64,000 bases of DNA from CAWBRY01 sp963791295. Lineage in GTDB: Bacteria; Bacteroidota; Bacteroidia; Chitinophagales; Chitinophagaceae. The stretch covers positions 248,001 through 312,000 of the forward strand of contig CAWBRY010000003.1 of assembly GCA_963791295.1 (NCBI GenBank). Direction: 5' to 3'. Positions within the stretch are counted from its first letter, which is position 1. Every line of letters starts with the position of its first letter. Under the pieces are notes generated by a model. It was not told the DNA's origin. It saw only the letters and a list, made by a program, of their open reading frames with translations, and searched no databases. A program made the position numbers and the translations under genes. Positions 27,550 through 36,473 of the stretch are shown in pieces.

Positions 27550-29109
27550 TTACCTAGTCAGTCTTCTTTTGCTGGCAAGATACTTTTCGTGAATGACGAC
27601 GTTCATCGGTTTGCATTGTACCTTTCCCTCCAACCAGGAAATGATGTCCAGGTAAGCGAAGGCCCTGGTTTCAAACCGGTTTTTCTCGAGGTGTTTAATA
27701 GTCTGCAGGAATTTTTCTAACTCGGGCTTCATTTGCTTGGGTGAGACTGAAAACGAACGTCGAAGGAAGCGGAACATGGCCTCTTCAATGACCGTCAGAT
27801 TTTGCTTTCTCGCCATGAAACGGTAAACCGATTTGATCAGGGATTCAATAATAGAGTCATTTCCCAATTCGTAATGAGCCATCAGGTGTAGCAACCGTGA
27901 ATAACACTGGAGATCCTGGCGCAGGTCGGCCTTATCGTTGATGATCTTCTGCAGGTAGTCAATGCTTGTGTTGTAATCGTCACTGCCAAAATACAACATG
28001 GCTATCTTATAATTCAGCACTAATACGCGATGGCGATCAATAAATAAGCTGTATTCTTCCAGCTTTTCTTCTATTGCCGGAACCTGGGATAATCCCTGTT
28101 TGAACGTACCCATCATGAAATGCTGATTGATCTTGGCGATACTAATGTAAATGAACGCTTGTATACGGAAGTTATCATGATCCTTTACGCGGTCGGTCTG
28201 AGCAAATTTTTCAAATAGCTTCAACGTGATTTCAAATTTCCTGAAGTTGCGAAGGTCAAAATGAGCATTCAGCAAGTTATGCAAGCCTTTGATGTAATGC
28301 GCCGTTTCTACCCTGATCATTAAGGGCTCCCGCTGGAACAAATCCACCCATTTTTGAGTGTAGCGATAATATTGCAAAAAGTCCTGGCGTATAAATGCAT
28401 ACCAGGTAAAACTCTGATAGAGGTGCAGGCGTTCGTAAAACCCGGTTTGCTTCGATACATCTGCCGGTAGATTTTCTTTGAGGAATTTCTTTACACCTCT
28501 CTCATCCTTTTCATTTCGCGCATGACCATGCCTGATATACCAACTGTAAAGTTGTAGCGAAAGGTTGGAGAGTCGGGCGACCATGTCGATATGACGGCTT
28601 ACTTCATTGGCCTCTGCAGAAAGTTGTTCGGCGCGATCCTGAATACTGTTAGTTACATGGAGGTTCTCTATCCTTTTTTCCAGTGTAATGATCTGCGGCA
28701 GGAAGTTGAATTTTTGGTTTGCCTTTGCTGTCTCTTTTGCGCGGTCAAGGATTCTCAGGCTTTGCATAAAGAGTCCTTTCTTATAAAGGATGTGGGCATA
28801 ATCAAATTGTTCATTCAATTGTAAGTCGAGGCTATCTGCGCTTTTTAGCAGACGCAAGCTCGCCAGGATTTGTTTATATAAATGAATCTTCAGATTACCC
28901 AATTGCGGTTTGGTAACTCCTGGTAGTTTCTTCAAGAGGGCTTGTTCGTTATATTCCCTGATCCTGTCCAGGGCATCAAAAAGTTGAACGATTTTCAGGT
29001 TTTCCCGCGACGAACTCCTCTGTATATAGAGTTTAAAGTGCCTTTTTTCCGACTTTTCCAGGGACTTAATAAGCTGAAATAATATATCTGTAGACCGGTT
29101 GGCCATCAT
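27550..29109 (-). CDS. Large all-helical protein of unknown function
   Basis: 519 aa with no signal peptide or membrane segment. It is almost wholly helical with TPR-like pairs (FMQSLRILDRAKETAKANQK, GSDDYNTSIDYLQKIINDKA) and is rich in Arg, Lys and Phe. The start is MM; either Met could be used. The opening ILFQLIKSLEKSEKRHFKLY is a pattern I associate with uncharacterised Bacteroidota proteins. No catalytic motif is visible. It could be a cytosolic scaffold or regulator. It stands alone between convergent asparaginase and the intergenic region at 29.1-29.6 kb. Confidence 0.65.
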   Translation of the reverse strand: MMANRSTDILFQLIKSLEKSEKRHFKLYIQRSSSRENLKIVQLFDALDRIREYNEQALLKKLPGVTKPQLGNLKIHLYKQILASLRLLKSADSLDLQLNEQFDYAHILYKKGLFMQSLRILDRAKETAKANQKFNFLPQIITLEKRIENLHVTNSIQDRAEQLSAEANEVSRHIDMVARLSNLSLQLYSWYIRHGHARNEKDERGVKKFLKENLPADVSKQTGFYERLHLYQSFTWYAFIRQDFLQYYRYTQKWVDLFQREPLMIRVETAHYIKGLHNLLNAHFDLRNFRKFEITLKLFEKFAQTDRVKDHDNFRIQAFIYISIAKINQHFMMGTFKQGLSQVPAIEEKLEEYSLFIDRHRVLVLNYKIAMLYFGSDDYNTSIDYLQKIINDKADLRQDLQCYSRLLHLMAHYELGNDSIIESLIKSVYRFMARKQNLTVIEEAMFRFLRRSFSVSPKQMKPELEKFLQTIKHLEKNRFETRAFAYLDIISWLEGKVQCKPMNVVIHEKYLASKRRLTR

Positions 29110-29197
29110 ACTGGTTTTTTGTTGAAAATGCCTGCCAGAAAGGGTTTTAGGCCTGCCTCAAGCTTTTTGGGCATGATGAAATCCGGATGAAATTGGT

Positions 29198-29228
29198 TTG
29201 AATGACAGGGCCCCGCTACCTACTTTCG
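29198..29228 (+). promoter_or_regulatory. Promoter of the 29.2-kb small transcript
   Basis: TTG at 29198-29200 (within TTTG) and TACTTTCG at 29221-29228 are separated by 20 bp. The -7 element has one mismatch to TAnnTTTG, the same variant (TTTCG) seen before dnaN. Transcription would begin near 29234-29236. Confidence 0.55.
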
Positions 29229-29234
29229 TAGCTG

Positions 29235-29414
29235 GAATTGTTTCATATAGCCAGGCAATCGTTAGAAGTGGCAAGATACGTAAGAGGCCTGAGTTAAAAC
29301 TGAACCCTGAATTTACGCTGAGTGACCAGCATCAAAATATAAACTTATACGAAGAATTTCATATGGCAAGCAATCGTTAGAGGCCCGCTGTTTCTACAGT
29401 AGGCCTTCTTTTTT
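29235..29414 (+). ncRNA. Candidate small transcript (~180 nt) with internal direct repeats
   Basis: This lies in a 459-bp gap between divergently and convergently arranged minus-strand genes. A promoter-like pair precedes it and a hairpin-plus-T-run ends it, so a discrete short RNA is likely. Two near-identical copies of TTTCATATRGCMARGCAATC followed by GTTAGA lie at 29241-29266 and 29357-29381. They are in different reading frames, which argues that the nucleic acid rather than a peptide is repeated. An open frame of 60 codons crosses the region, but its only early start is a TTG inside the promoter. I do not recognise a known RNA family; a 6S-like or trans-acting RNA is possible, as is a short peptide gene with an unusual start. 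Confidence 0.4.
29381..29414 (+). terminator. Rho-independent terminator of the small transcript
   Basis: AGGCC (29381-29385) pairs with GGCCT (29402-29406), with an inner CTG/CAG pairing (29388-29390 with 29397-29399). A run of T residues follows (TTCTTTTTT). Confidence 0.65.
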
Positions 29415-29511
29415 GTAGCCTGCTAATATAATATGAAATTAAATTAAGGTTAAACTTTTTGATCTTTTTTTTTCAGGCCGATCGTATTTAAATTAAGATA
29501 TTCATCATAAT

Positions 29512-29540
29512 AAAAAAGCCATCCTGAACTGCGGATGGCT
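29512..29540 (-). terminator. Rho-independent terminator after the OmpA gene
   Basis: An 8-bp perfect stem, AGCCATCC (29517-29524) with GGATGGCT (29533-29540), has an 8-nt loop. On the minus strand it is followed by TTTTTTA. It lies about 30 bp past the OmpA stop codon. The plus-strand side also has a T-rich tail, so it may act in both directions. Confidence 0.7.
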
Positions 29541-29568
29541 TCTTTATTAAAATCCTTAAGCTTTTTAA

Positions 29569-30459
29569 TTATTCCTTCTTTGGCTCCAGTAGTTTGAAGA
29601 ATTGATCGAGTTCAGGGAGGATGACGATCCTGGTCCTGCGATTGGCTGCTCGCCCTTCAGCAGTAGTATTATCGGTAAGCGGTTTGTATTCACCGCGACC
29701 TGCCGCAGCCATTTTAGCGGGTTCAAGCCCATATTGTTTCTGAAGTATTCTCACCACAGAAGTAGCCCGTTTCACACTCAGGTCCCAGTTATCCACCAGT
29801 ATACCTCCACTATAACGGACATTGTCGGTATGTCCTTCAACCATGAACTCAACATCGGGTTGATTTTTTAAGACGGCTGCTACCTTGCCCAACACAGCGT
29901 TGGCTTTGCTGGTAACATCATATTGTCCACTCTTGAAAAGCAGTTTATCCGAAATATCAATATAGACCACCCCTTTATCTACCTTGATATTTATGTCCTG
30001 GTCATCGATATTTCCGATAGCTCCCTTTAAATTTATCACCAGCGCCATATTCAATGAATCCTTATGTGCCATCTGCTGCTGGAGTGTTTGAATATAACTG
30101 TCTTTGGCGCCAATATTTTCCATTGACTTCTTAATGCTTTCGGCTTGCGCATTTGAAATCACTGAAAGGTCCTGCAGTTGTCTCAAAGCCTGTGTGCTAT
30201 TTTCTTTCAGAAAATCAACTTGCTTGTTTAGATCGGTGATCTTGTTATTCAGGGATGCATTGTCATTTTCCAACCCTGCTTTTTGGCGCGCCAGCTCAGC
30301 TTTTTCATTATTGCAGTTGCTGAGATCGCTTTGCAAAGCCGTGTAGCGGATCTGGAGCGTGTCATATTGCGCCTGGGCAGTCTTGAATTTCTTACTGCTG
30401 ACACAGGAAAAAAGCAAGATCGACGAGACCACAGGCAGAATTATTTGCTGAATTCTCAT
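29569..30459 (-). CDS. OmpA-family peptidoglycan-binding lipoprotein
   Basis: 296 aa with a lipoprotein signal (SSILLFSCVSSKK). Residues about 30-130 form a coiled coil (LSNCNNEKAELARQKAGLEN, KITDLNKQVDFLKEN). The C-terminal OmpA domain (about 180-285) has VEFMVEGHTDNVRYSG and EGRAANRRTRIVILPEL, including the Asp and Arg that bind diaminopimelate. It has no beta-barrel, so it is a rod-like lipoprotein linking a membrane to the cell wall. A perfect TAnnTTTG element (TATTTTTG, plus-strand positions 30527-30534) lies upstream on the minus strand. Confidence 0.88.
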   Translation of the reverse strand: MRIQQIILPVVSSILLFSCVSSKKFKTAQAQYDTLQIRYTALQSDLSNCNNEKAELARQKAGLENDNASLNNKITDLNKQVDFLKENSTQALRQLQDLSVISNAQAESIKKSMENIGAKDSYIQTLQQQMAHKDSLNMALVINLKGAIGNIDDQDINIKVDKGVVYIDISDKLLFKSGQYDVTSKANAVLGKVAAVLKNQPDVEFMVEGHTDNVRYSGGILVDNWDLSVKRATSVVRILQKQYGLEPAKMAAAGRGEYKPLTDNTTAEGRAANRRTRIVILPELDQFFKLLEPKKE

Positions 30460-30600
30460 GGTTTTGTTTTTTATATGATTGAATAGATTATTTATTGCGA
30501 GCTTTCCTATGGTATTTTGGATGCTCCAAAAATATGCTTATTGGCAATAAGATTTTGATTCAATGAAAAAAATCACAATTTTGCACCACATTTTTTCAGT

Positions 30601-31845
30601 ATGCCTTTACCACGACAAGCGGCAGTAGGATTTATCTTCATAACCATACTGATCGATGTGATCGGTTGGGGAATTATCATTCCCGTTATGCCCGAGCTCA
30701 TTGCCCACTTGAAAAACATACCTATTAACGAAGCTAGCAAATTCGGCGGTTTCCTCTTATCGATTTATGCCATCATGCAGTTTTTGTTCGCGCCGGTGAT
30801 TGGTAATCTCAGCGACCGATATGGCCGTCGCCCTATCTTGCTCTGCTCACTATTTGGATTTGGTATTGACTATTTATTTCTCGCATTCGCCCCCACCTAT
30901 GGATGGTTGTTTATTGGAAGGGCTTTGGCAGGAATCACGGGCGCCAGCTTCACGACTGCCTCTGCATATATCGCTGATGTCAGTCCTCCCGAAAAGCGTG
31001 CAAAAAATTTCGGTATGATCGGCGCTGCATTCGGGTTGGGATTCATTATCGGCCCTGCCATTGGTGGTCAATTAGGGAGCCTGGGAGTAAGAGCACCATT
31101 TTATGCAGCAGCTATTTTGTGCCTACTCAATTGGCTCTACGGATTTTTTGTTTTGCCCGAATCTCTTAGCCTGGCAAATCGCCGGCCCTTCAACTGGAAA
31201 AGGGCAAATCCCCTGGGCTCGTTGCTGCAATTGAGAAAGTATCCTGCGATTAGCGGTCTTGCTTTTTCCTTTTTCCTGATCTACCTCGGTGCGCAAGCTG
31301 TTCAGGGCAATTGGAACTACTTTACGATATATCGTTTTCATTGGTCCGAAAAAATGGTAGGATACTCATTAGCATTGATCGGGTTATTGGTTGCGATTGT
31401 ACAAGCGGGATTGATCCGTGTTGTCAATCCAAAATTGGGAAACGAAAGAAGCATTTATATTGGATTAAGTCTTTACGGCTTAGGAATGCTATTATTTGCT
31501 TTTGCAACAGAAGGTTGGATGATGTTTGCTTTCCTGATCCCTTATTGCCTTGGTGGCATTTCTGGCCCTGCTCTTCAGGCCACCATTTCCAGCCATGTTC
31601 CTGCCAACGAGCAGGGAGAGTTGCAGGGTGCGTTGACCAGCCTGATGAGCCTTACGTTTGTGATTGGCCCATTTATCATGAGTAATTTGTTTTACTTCTT
31701 CACTAAGGACAATGCACCCATGCATTTTCCGGGTGCCCCCTTCTTATTGGGCGCTGTACTTTTTGTCTTTAGCGCCATAGTAGCCTGGCTTGTTTTAAAA
31801 AAGGAAAAGCAAGCGGCACCTGCCTTTACTCCAAAGGACCCATGA
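30601..31845 (+). CDS. MFS exporter, TetA-like (TCR family)
   Basis: 414 aa with 12 membrane segments. MFS motif A is complete (GNLSDRYGRRPILL), as is the Pro/Gly-rich helix 5 region (FGMIGAAFGLGFIIGPAIGG). The opening IDVIGWGIIIPVMPELIAHL is close to TetA proteins. It probably exports a drug-like compound by proton antiport. Chromosomal Bacteroidota homologs of this kind are frequent and usually not proven tetracycline pumps, so no resistance is claimed. It faces away from the OmpA gene across 141 bp. Confidence 0.85.
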   Translation: MPLPRQAAVGFIFITILIDVIGWGIIIPVMPELIAHLKNIPINEASKFGGFLLSIYAIMQFLFAPVIGNLSDRYGRRPILLCSLFGFGIDYLFLAFAPTYGWLFIGRALAGITGASFTTASAYIADVSPPEKRAKNFGMIGAAFGLGFIIGPAIGGQLGSLGVRAPFYAAAILCLLNWLYGFFVLPESLSLANRRPFNWKRANPLGSLLQLRKYPAISGLAFSFFLIYLGAQAVQGNWNYFTIYRFHWSEKMVGYSLALIGLLVAIVQAGLIRVVNPKLGNERSIYIGLSLYGLGMLLFAFATEGWMMFAFLIPYCLGGISGPALQATISSHVPANEQGELQGALTSLMSLTFVIGPFIMSNLFYFFTKDNAPMHFPGAPFLLGAVLFVFSAIVAWLVLKKEKQAAPAFTPKDP

Positions 31846-31886
31846 TCTGAAAATAAAATTCTCTAATTTAGCCGGCTTATCTAATT

Positions 31887-32615
31887 ATGGGAAAAGACGA
31901 AGTATTCAAAGGAGAGATCAAAAAAGCCAGCGATTTCAAGTTTGGCGCTAATGTAGCCACCGTCTTCGATGACATGGTCAATCGGTCAGTCCCTTATTAT
32001 GGCGAAATACAAAGAATGATGGCCGAGATTAGCGCCGACCATGCCAAAGATGGGTCAGACGTTTATGATCTCGGTTGTTCAACCGGAACGACTATGATTG
32101 GTATGGATACCATGGTCAGCCCCAACGTTCGTTTCATTGGCATTGATGATTCCGAGGAAATGCTCGATAAATGCAGATCGAAATTAATGGAGATAGGCTT
32201 CAGGCGCAACTACGAATTACGCTGTGCCGATTTGAATCAGCAAGTGAAGATCTCCAACGCTTCTGTCGTTGTTCTTTGCCTGACGCTGCAGTTTGTTCGA
32301 CCGATTTACCGGGAACAGTTGTTGAAAAGCATTTATGAAGGACTGAATGGTGGAGGCGCACTGATCCTCGTTGAAAAAATTTTGGCAGAGGATAGCCGTT
32401 TCAATCGTGACTTCATCAACTACTATTATGACTATAAGCGCCGCAATCACTATAGTGAATTGGAGATATCGCAGAAAAGGGAAGCGTTGGAAAATGTTTT
32501 GATCCCTTACAAACTGAGCGAGGATATTTCTATCCTTCGTGATACTGGCTTTTCCACCTGCGAGGTCTTTTTTAAATGGTATAATTTTGCCGGCCTTGTC
32601 GCATTAAAAAAGTAA
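31887..32615 (+). CDS. cmoA: Carboxy-S-adenosyl-L-methionine synthase CmoA
   Basis: 242 aa, the usual length. The SAM-binding motif is VYDLGCSTGTTMIGMD. The segment YSELEISQKREALENV is nearly identical to E. coli CmoA, including the arginine of the region that contacts the carboxylate of Cx-SAM. NASVVVLCLTLQF also matches. The enzyme makes carboxy-SAM from SAM and prephenate. CmoB then uses it to form 5-oxyacetyl-uridine at tRNA position 34. No cmoB is in the window; the next gene encodes an ICMT-like membrane methyltransferase instead. Confidence 0.9.
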   Translation: MGKDEVFKGEIKKASDFKFGANVATVFDDMVNRSVPYYGEIQRMMAEISADHAKDGSDVYDLGCSTGTTMIGMDTMVSPNVRFIGIDDSEEMLDKCRSKLMEIGFRRNYELRCADLNQQVKISNASVVVLCLTLQFVRPIYREQLLKSIYEGLNGGGALILVEKILAEDSRFNRDFINYYYDYKRRNHYSELEISQKREALENVLIPYKLSEDISILRDTGFSTCEVFFKWYNFAGLVALKK

Positions 32616-32633
32616 ATAGTAGGTTGGGCTAAC

Positions 32634-33356
32634 ATGGTAAAGATTGGAAATTTCTTTTTCAAATACCGGAACTGGATCTTCATACTTTTCTATGGAGCCA
32701 TATTCATTCCCTCCTGGCCAATCTTCTCAAAAGAAAATTTTGGTAAATACTATTACGTCTGGCCGATAACCATTGGTTTGTTCACGACTATTTTTGGCCA
32801 ATTGATCCGGGGACTGACGATTGGGTTAGCTTATATCGTTCGTGGAGGCAAGGCAGGAAAACCTTATGCGGAGGGTTTGGTGACAGAAGGAATTTTTAAT
32901 CATTGCCGTAACCCTTTGTATGTTGGGAACATCCTGATGTTGTTCGGCATCGGCATTTTGGCCAACTCGCTGGTTTATGTCGCCATCGTGATCCCTGTAT
33001 TTCTTTTTGTGTACCAGGCTATCGTGTTAGCTGAAGAAAATTTTCTCCGAAGAAAGTTTGGCTTGGGCTATGATGATTATTGCAGGAAAGTAAATCGATG
33101 GTTCCCTAACCTTCGGGGAATAGGTGCGACTTTTAAAAGCATGCGATTTAACTGGCGACGATGGATATTGAAGGAACACACGACTCAATTTATCTGGCTG
33201 GCGGGTATTATATCGATCCTATTTTTAAAATATCCGGAGATTACCGGTTACTACAAAACATTGCGAAACCAGGGGCTGATCATTACTCTGTCTTTACTCG
33301 TCTTGTTATATGGTCTGGTCCGTTATTTGAAAAAAAGCGGCAGGTTCCGGGAATGA
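32634..33356 (+). CDS. Membrane methyltransferase, ICMT/phospholipid methyltransferase-like
   Basis: 240 aa with five to six membrane segments. The SAM-binding C-terminal core has GIFNHCRNPLYVGNILMLFG and AEENFLRRKFGLGYDDYCRK, as in isoprenylcysteine carboxyl methyltransferases and phospholipid methyltransferases. Bacterial members methylate lipids or other membrane-dissolved substrates; the acceptor is unknown here. It follows cmoA by 18 bp, so the two are probably co-transcribed. Two final hydrophobic helices (QFIWLAGIISILFLKYP, LIITLSLLVLLYGLVRY) extend the usual fold. Confidence 0.8.
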   Translation: MVKIGNFFFKYRNWIFILFYGAIFIPSWPIFSKENFGKYYYVWPITIGLFTTIFGQLIRGLTIGLAYIVRGGKAGKPYAEGLVTEGIFNHCRNPLYVGNILMLFGIGILANSLVYVAIVIPVFLFVYQAIVLAEENFLRRKFGLGYDDYCRKVNRWFPNLRGIGATFKSMRFNWRRWILKEHTTQFIWLAGIISILFLKYPEITGYYKTLRNQGLIITLSLLVLLYGLVRYLKKSGRFRE

Positions 33357-33394
33357 GAGCGTAAACACTTGAGATCGAGGACGTTTGAGTCCCT

Positions 33395-33427
33395 ACTCCT
33401 TCGAATAACGATTAATTCGTAATTTTG
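33395..33427 (+). promoter_or_regulatory. Promoter of the NifU-type gene
   Basis: TTG at 33395-33397 (TTTG) and a perfect TAATTTTG at 33420-33427 are 22 bp apart. The -7 element covers the TTG at 33425 that could otherwise be read as a start codon, so the ATG at 33446 is the real one. Confidence 0.55.
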
Positions 33428-33445
33428 CTTCTCAATTGTGAGCAA

Positions 33446-34042
33446 ATGATAAAGACCGGCAATCCCATTATTAGCATTTATACAGAGATGACTCCTAACC
33501 CGGAGACGATGAAGTTTGTGGCCAATAAACTCTTGTATCCCGGAAGAAGCCTTGATCTTCCAGATGTAGAAACGGCAAAATCTTCGCCTCTCGCTACCGA
33601 GTTGTTTGGGTTTCCTTTTATCAAAGCCGTATTCATTGCCAGCAATTTCGTTACACTTACAAAAACTCCGGACACTGATTGGAGTGATGTGATCCCTTCC
33701 ATTCGTCAGCTTTTAAAAGAATACCTGGAGGAAGGAAAGCCTATTGTCAATGAAGAAGAGGTCGCGGCTATGAAACAGGAAAGCACGAACAATGTGCTGG
33801 CTGATGATACGGATGTAGTGAAGAGGATCAAAGAATTATTGGACAATTACGTTCGGCCAGCCGTTGAGATGGACGGTGGCGCTATACAATTCAAGAGCTA
33901 TGATGAAGGTGTTGTTAACTTGATGTTGCAGGGAAGCTGCAGCGGTTGTCCTTCATCGATGATTACCCTCAAAGCAGGTATCGAAGGCATGATGAAGCGA
34001 ATGATACCGGAAGTCAGGGAAGTCGTGGCAGAATCGGAGTAG
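33446..34042 (+). CDS. NifU-family Fe-S scaffold/carrier protein (Nfu type)
   Basis: 198 aa from the ATG at 33446. The N-terminal Nfu domain (about 12-100) starts EMTPNPETMKFVANKLLYPG. The C-terminal NifU domain (about 120-195) has AVEMDGGAIQFKSY and the cluster-binding CxxC in LMLQGSCSGCPSSMITLKAG. Two subunits share a [4Fe-4S] cluster through these cysteines and hand it to target enzymes in the cytosol. Likely a general carrier rather than nitrogenase-specific, as no nif genes are near. Confidence 0.92.
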   Translation: MIKTGNPIISIYTEMTPNPETMKFVANKLLYPGRSLDLPDVETAKSSPLATELFGFPFIKAVFIASNFVTLTKTPDTDWSDVIPSIRQLLKEYLEEGKPIVNEEEVAAMKQESTNNVLADDTDVVKRIKELLDNYVRPAVEMDGGAIQFKSYDEGVVNLMLQGSCSGCPSSMITLKAGIEGMMKRMIPEVREVVAESE

Positions 34043-34052
34043 TATCCGGCCA

Positions 34053-34571
34053 TTACGCTCCTTCACACATTTTCTTCAGATTATTCAACCCCACCTCAAA
34101 CTGGTGATTCAAATTCTTATTTAACAGAGGGCCCATCATCCTCGCCATTGGCCAGGGAAGGTTACCGCTATTTTGCCACGTCACTTTAGTCCCATCATCG
34201 CCCCAATGCTCAAACAACCAATTATCCCTGGCTTTGGATTTCCAGGGTTTCAAAAATTCCAATAGAAAATGAATATGCCTATCATCGATATCGTCGATGG
34301 TGAGACTGCCGACGCCAACTTTTTTGCCCTGCCATGAATAACGATGCCCGGGCATGCCCGCCACACCCGTTATGACTTTTCTTGCCGCAGGTTCTGCTTT
34401 TTGCCAGGGATTCCAGTCGGCATAGTCGCTCAGATTGCTCACTCGCTTCATGACGTCGTTCACCGGCTTCTGAATAATAATTGTCTTTTCAATATTGTAT
34501 GATTTCGGAAGAAAAGCGGCAACGATCAGTACCAGTACAATCAGGCCTAGAAAAATATAAACGAAAATCAT
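34053..34571 (-). CDS. SRPBCC-fold protein with N-terminal membrane anchor
   Basis: 172 aa. One membrane helix at the N-terminus (IFVYIFLGLIVLVLIVAAFL) is followed by a START/polyketide-cyclase-like domain (VMKRVSNLSDYADWNPWQKA, VTWQNSGNLPWPMARM). The lipid or small-molecule ligand is unknown. It is convergent with the NifU-type gene, ending 10 bp from it. Such anchored SRPBCC proteins are common in Bacteroidota. Confidence 0.8.
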   Translation of the reverse strand: MIFVYIFLGLIVLVLIVAAFLPKSYNIEKTIIIQKPVNDVMKRVSNLSDYADWNPWQKAEPAARKVITGVAGMPGHRYSWQGKKVGVGSLTIDDIDDRHIHFLLEFLKPWKSKARDNWLFEHWGDDGTKVTWQNSGNLPWPMARMMGPLLNKNLNHQFEVGLNNLKKMCEGA

Positions 34572-34716
34572 AGCAGCAGTTTATCGTAAGGTAGTGAATT
34601 GAAAGAAGGTGAACAAGCCGCCTGAAATGTTGGGCTTTTCCTGATCTATTTGCGGGAAAAATTTGAAAAAATAAATCGGTTGGGCATGGCGTAAATTGTG
34701 CCCTAAATTTTTTCGT

Positions 34717-35844
34717 ATGACGATTGCAGTTTTAGGCGCCGGCATGGTCGGCCGCGCCATGGCATTGGACCTGGTTAAAGATTATGATGTGACTTCTTTT
34801 GACCTCAGCAAGGAAAATATGGACGAGTTGAACAGGCGAAACAAGAAAGTAAAAACTGTTGGAGCGGATCTTTCACAGCATGCCGAGTATTCCAATTGGC
34901 TAAATACTTTTGATATCGTTGTGACAGCGGTGCCGGGATTCATGGGTTATAAAACACTGGAGGCAGTGATCCAGGCAGGCAAGGATGTCGTGGACATCTC
35001 ATTTTTTCCGGAGGACGCTCTGCAACTGAATGAACTGGCGAAAAAAAATGGAGTGACTGCGATCACTGATTGCGGAGTAGCGCCCGGCATTAGCAACCTG
35101 ATTATCGGCCGCTACAATGAGGAAATGACGATTCGTTCTTTTTACTGTTATGTCGGTGGCTTACCAAAGGAAAGGAAACCTCCTTTTCAATACAAGGCGC
35201 CGTTCTCGCCGGTGGATGTGATACAGGAATATATCCGTCCCGCCAGGTTGGTCATCGATGGAAAGGTAGTTACGCTTCCTGCGTTGACCGATAAAGAAAC
35301 TTTGAGCTTTGAAGAAGTCGGAGATTTGGAAGCATTCAATACGGATGGTCTTCGTTCACTAATATATACAATGAGCCATATTCCCGAGATGAAAGAGAAA
35401 ACGCTCCGATATCCCGGGCATGTAGACCTGATCATCGCATTGCAACAAGCCGGGTTTTTCGATACCAATCCTGTCCGCATAAATGATGTCGAGGTCTCCC
35501 CCTTGGAATTTGTTTCCAAATTGCTCATCAATAAATGGAAGCTGGAGCCGGGAGAAGAAGAATTCACTGTGATGAAAGTGATCCTGAATGGGGTTCAGGG
35601 AGGAAGGGACAAGAAGATCGAATTTAATCTTCTCGATTATTTCGACGTTGCTACTATGACGTCGTCCATGGCCAGAACGACAGGCTATACATGCACAGCG
35701 GCAGTGAATCTCATTGCAAAAAAACTCTTTAATGAAAAAGGAGTTTTTCCACCCGAGTTAGTGGGAAAAAATAAGCAATGCTTTGATTTCGTGATGAATT
35801 ACCTGAAAGAAAGACATGTGAATTGGAAAATGTCCACGTTATGA
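34717..35844 (+). CDS. Saccharopine dehydrogenase-family enzyme
   Basis: 375 aa from the ATG at 34717; an earlier in-frame TTG at 34696 lies just before a promoter-like TAAATTTT and is rejected. The Rossmann start is MTIAVLGAGMVGRAMALDLV. The central catalytic domain has ITDCGVAPGISNLIIGRYN and YCYVGGLPKERKPPFQYKAP, as in saccharopine reductases/dehydrogenases. It probably acts in lysine breakdown or a related carbon-nitrogen bond oxidation. No partner LKR or LYS9-like gene is seen nearby. The next gene overlaps by 4 bp. Confidence 0.85.
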   Translation: MTIAVLGAGMVGRAMALDLVKDYDVTSFDLSKENMDELNRRNKKVKTVGADLSQHAEYSNWLNTFDIVVTAVPGFMGYKTLEAVIQAGKDVVDISFFPEDALQLNELAKKNGVTAITDCGVAPGISNLIIGRYNEEMTIRSFYCYVGGLPKERKPPFQYKAPFSPVDVIQEYIRPARLVIDGKVVTLPALTDKETLSFEEVGDLEAFNTDGLRSLIYTMSHIPEMKEKTLRYPGHVDLIIALQQAGFFDTNPVRINDVEVSPLEFVSKLLINKWKLEPGEEEFTVMKVILNGVQGGRDKKIEFNLLDYFDVATMTSSMARTTGYTCTAAVNLIAKKLFNEKGVFPPELVGKNKQCFDFVMNYLKERHVNWKMSTL

Positions 35845-36440
35845 AAACTGCCGTTTTTCTCATCCTCGTTTTTTTGGCGGGTTGCTCCGCCAGCAAAAAT
35901 CCGTTGCGTAAGGAAATCAAAAAACTCCAAAAAGGCATCCTCAAGGATGATACCAGTTACATTTATCAATTGCCTTTTGAACCAGGCCAATCCTACTTTC
36001 TCATCCAGGGGTATTTTGGTGGATTTTCACATAAACAGAGAGCTGCATTGGATTTCAAAATGCAACGCGGCACCCGGATCTGCGCTGCAAGAGAGGGAGT
36101 CGTTGTAAGAGTAAAAGAAGATGGCGACCGCGGCGGATTTAATAGAAAATACCGGGCCTACGGAAACAATATTGTGATCCAGCATCCCGATGGATCGAGG
36201 GCGGGCTATTGGCACCTGCAATTGAACGGTGCCCTCGTAAACGTGGGTGACACCGTAAAAAAAGGCCAGGTAATTGCGATAAGCGGCAAGACAGGATACA
36301 CCGCTTTGCCCCATCTTCATTTCCTGGTGTGGCGATTTAATGAACAGGGAGAATGGCAGCAAATGGCAACTCGCTTCCAAACGTCACATGGCGTGAAATA
36401 CCTGCGTTCATTTAAGACTTACACCAATCCTCTTCAATAG
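35841..36440 (+). CDS. M23-family metallopeptidase lipoprotein
   Basis: The ATG at 35841 is chosen because it opens a lipoprotein signal (MKTAVFLILVFLAGCSASK) and overlaps the previous stop as ATGA. The product is 199 aa. Zinc-site elements are FSHKQRAALDFKMQRGT and the final HLHF of LPHLHFLVWR, with YWHLQ before it. Family members cut peptide cross-links in peptidoglycan. The single lipid anchor places it at a membrane facing the periplasm. Confidence 0.85.
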   Translation: MKTAVFLILVFLAGCSASKNPLRKEIKKLQKGILKDDTSYIYQLPFEPGQSYFLIQGYFGGFSHKQRAALDFKMQRGTRICAAREGVVVRVKEDGDRGGFNRKYRAYGNNIVIQHPDGSRAGYWHLQLNGALVNVGDTVKKGQVIAISGKTGYTALPHLHFLVWRFNEQGEWQQMATRFQTSHGVKYLRSFKTYTNPLQ

Positions 36441-36473
36441 TACCTGATCCCTTATTTTTGAATAAACCATTTC

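Noticed and set aside
29198..29380. A 60-codon open frame starting at TTG
   Set aside because: Its start lies inside the -33 promoter element, no ribosome-binding site is visible, and the direct repeat is out of phase with it. A short peptide cannot be excluded but is not supported.
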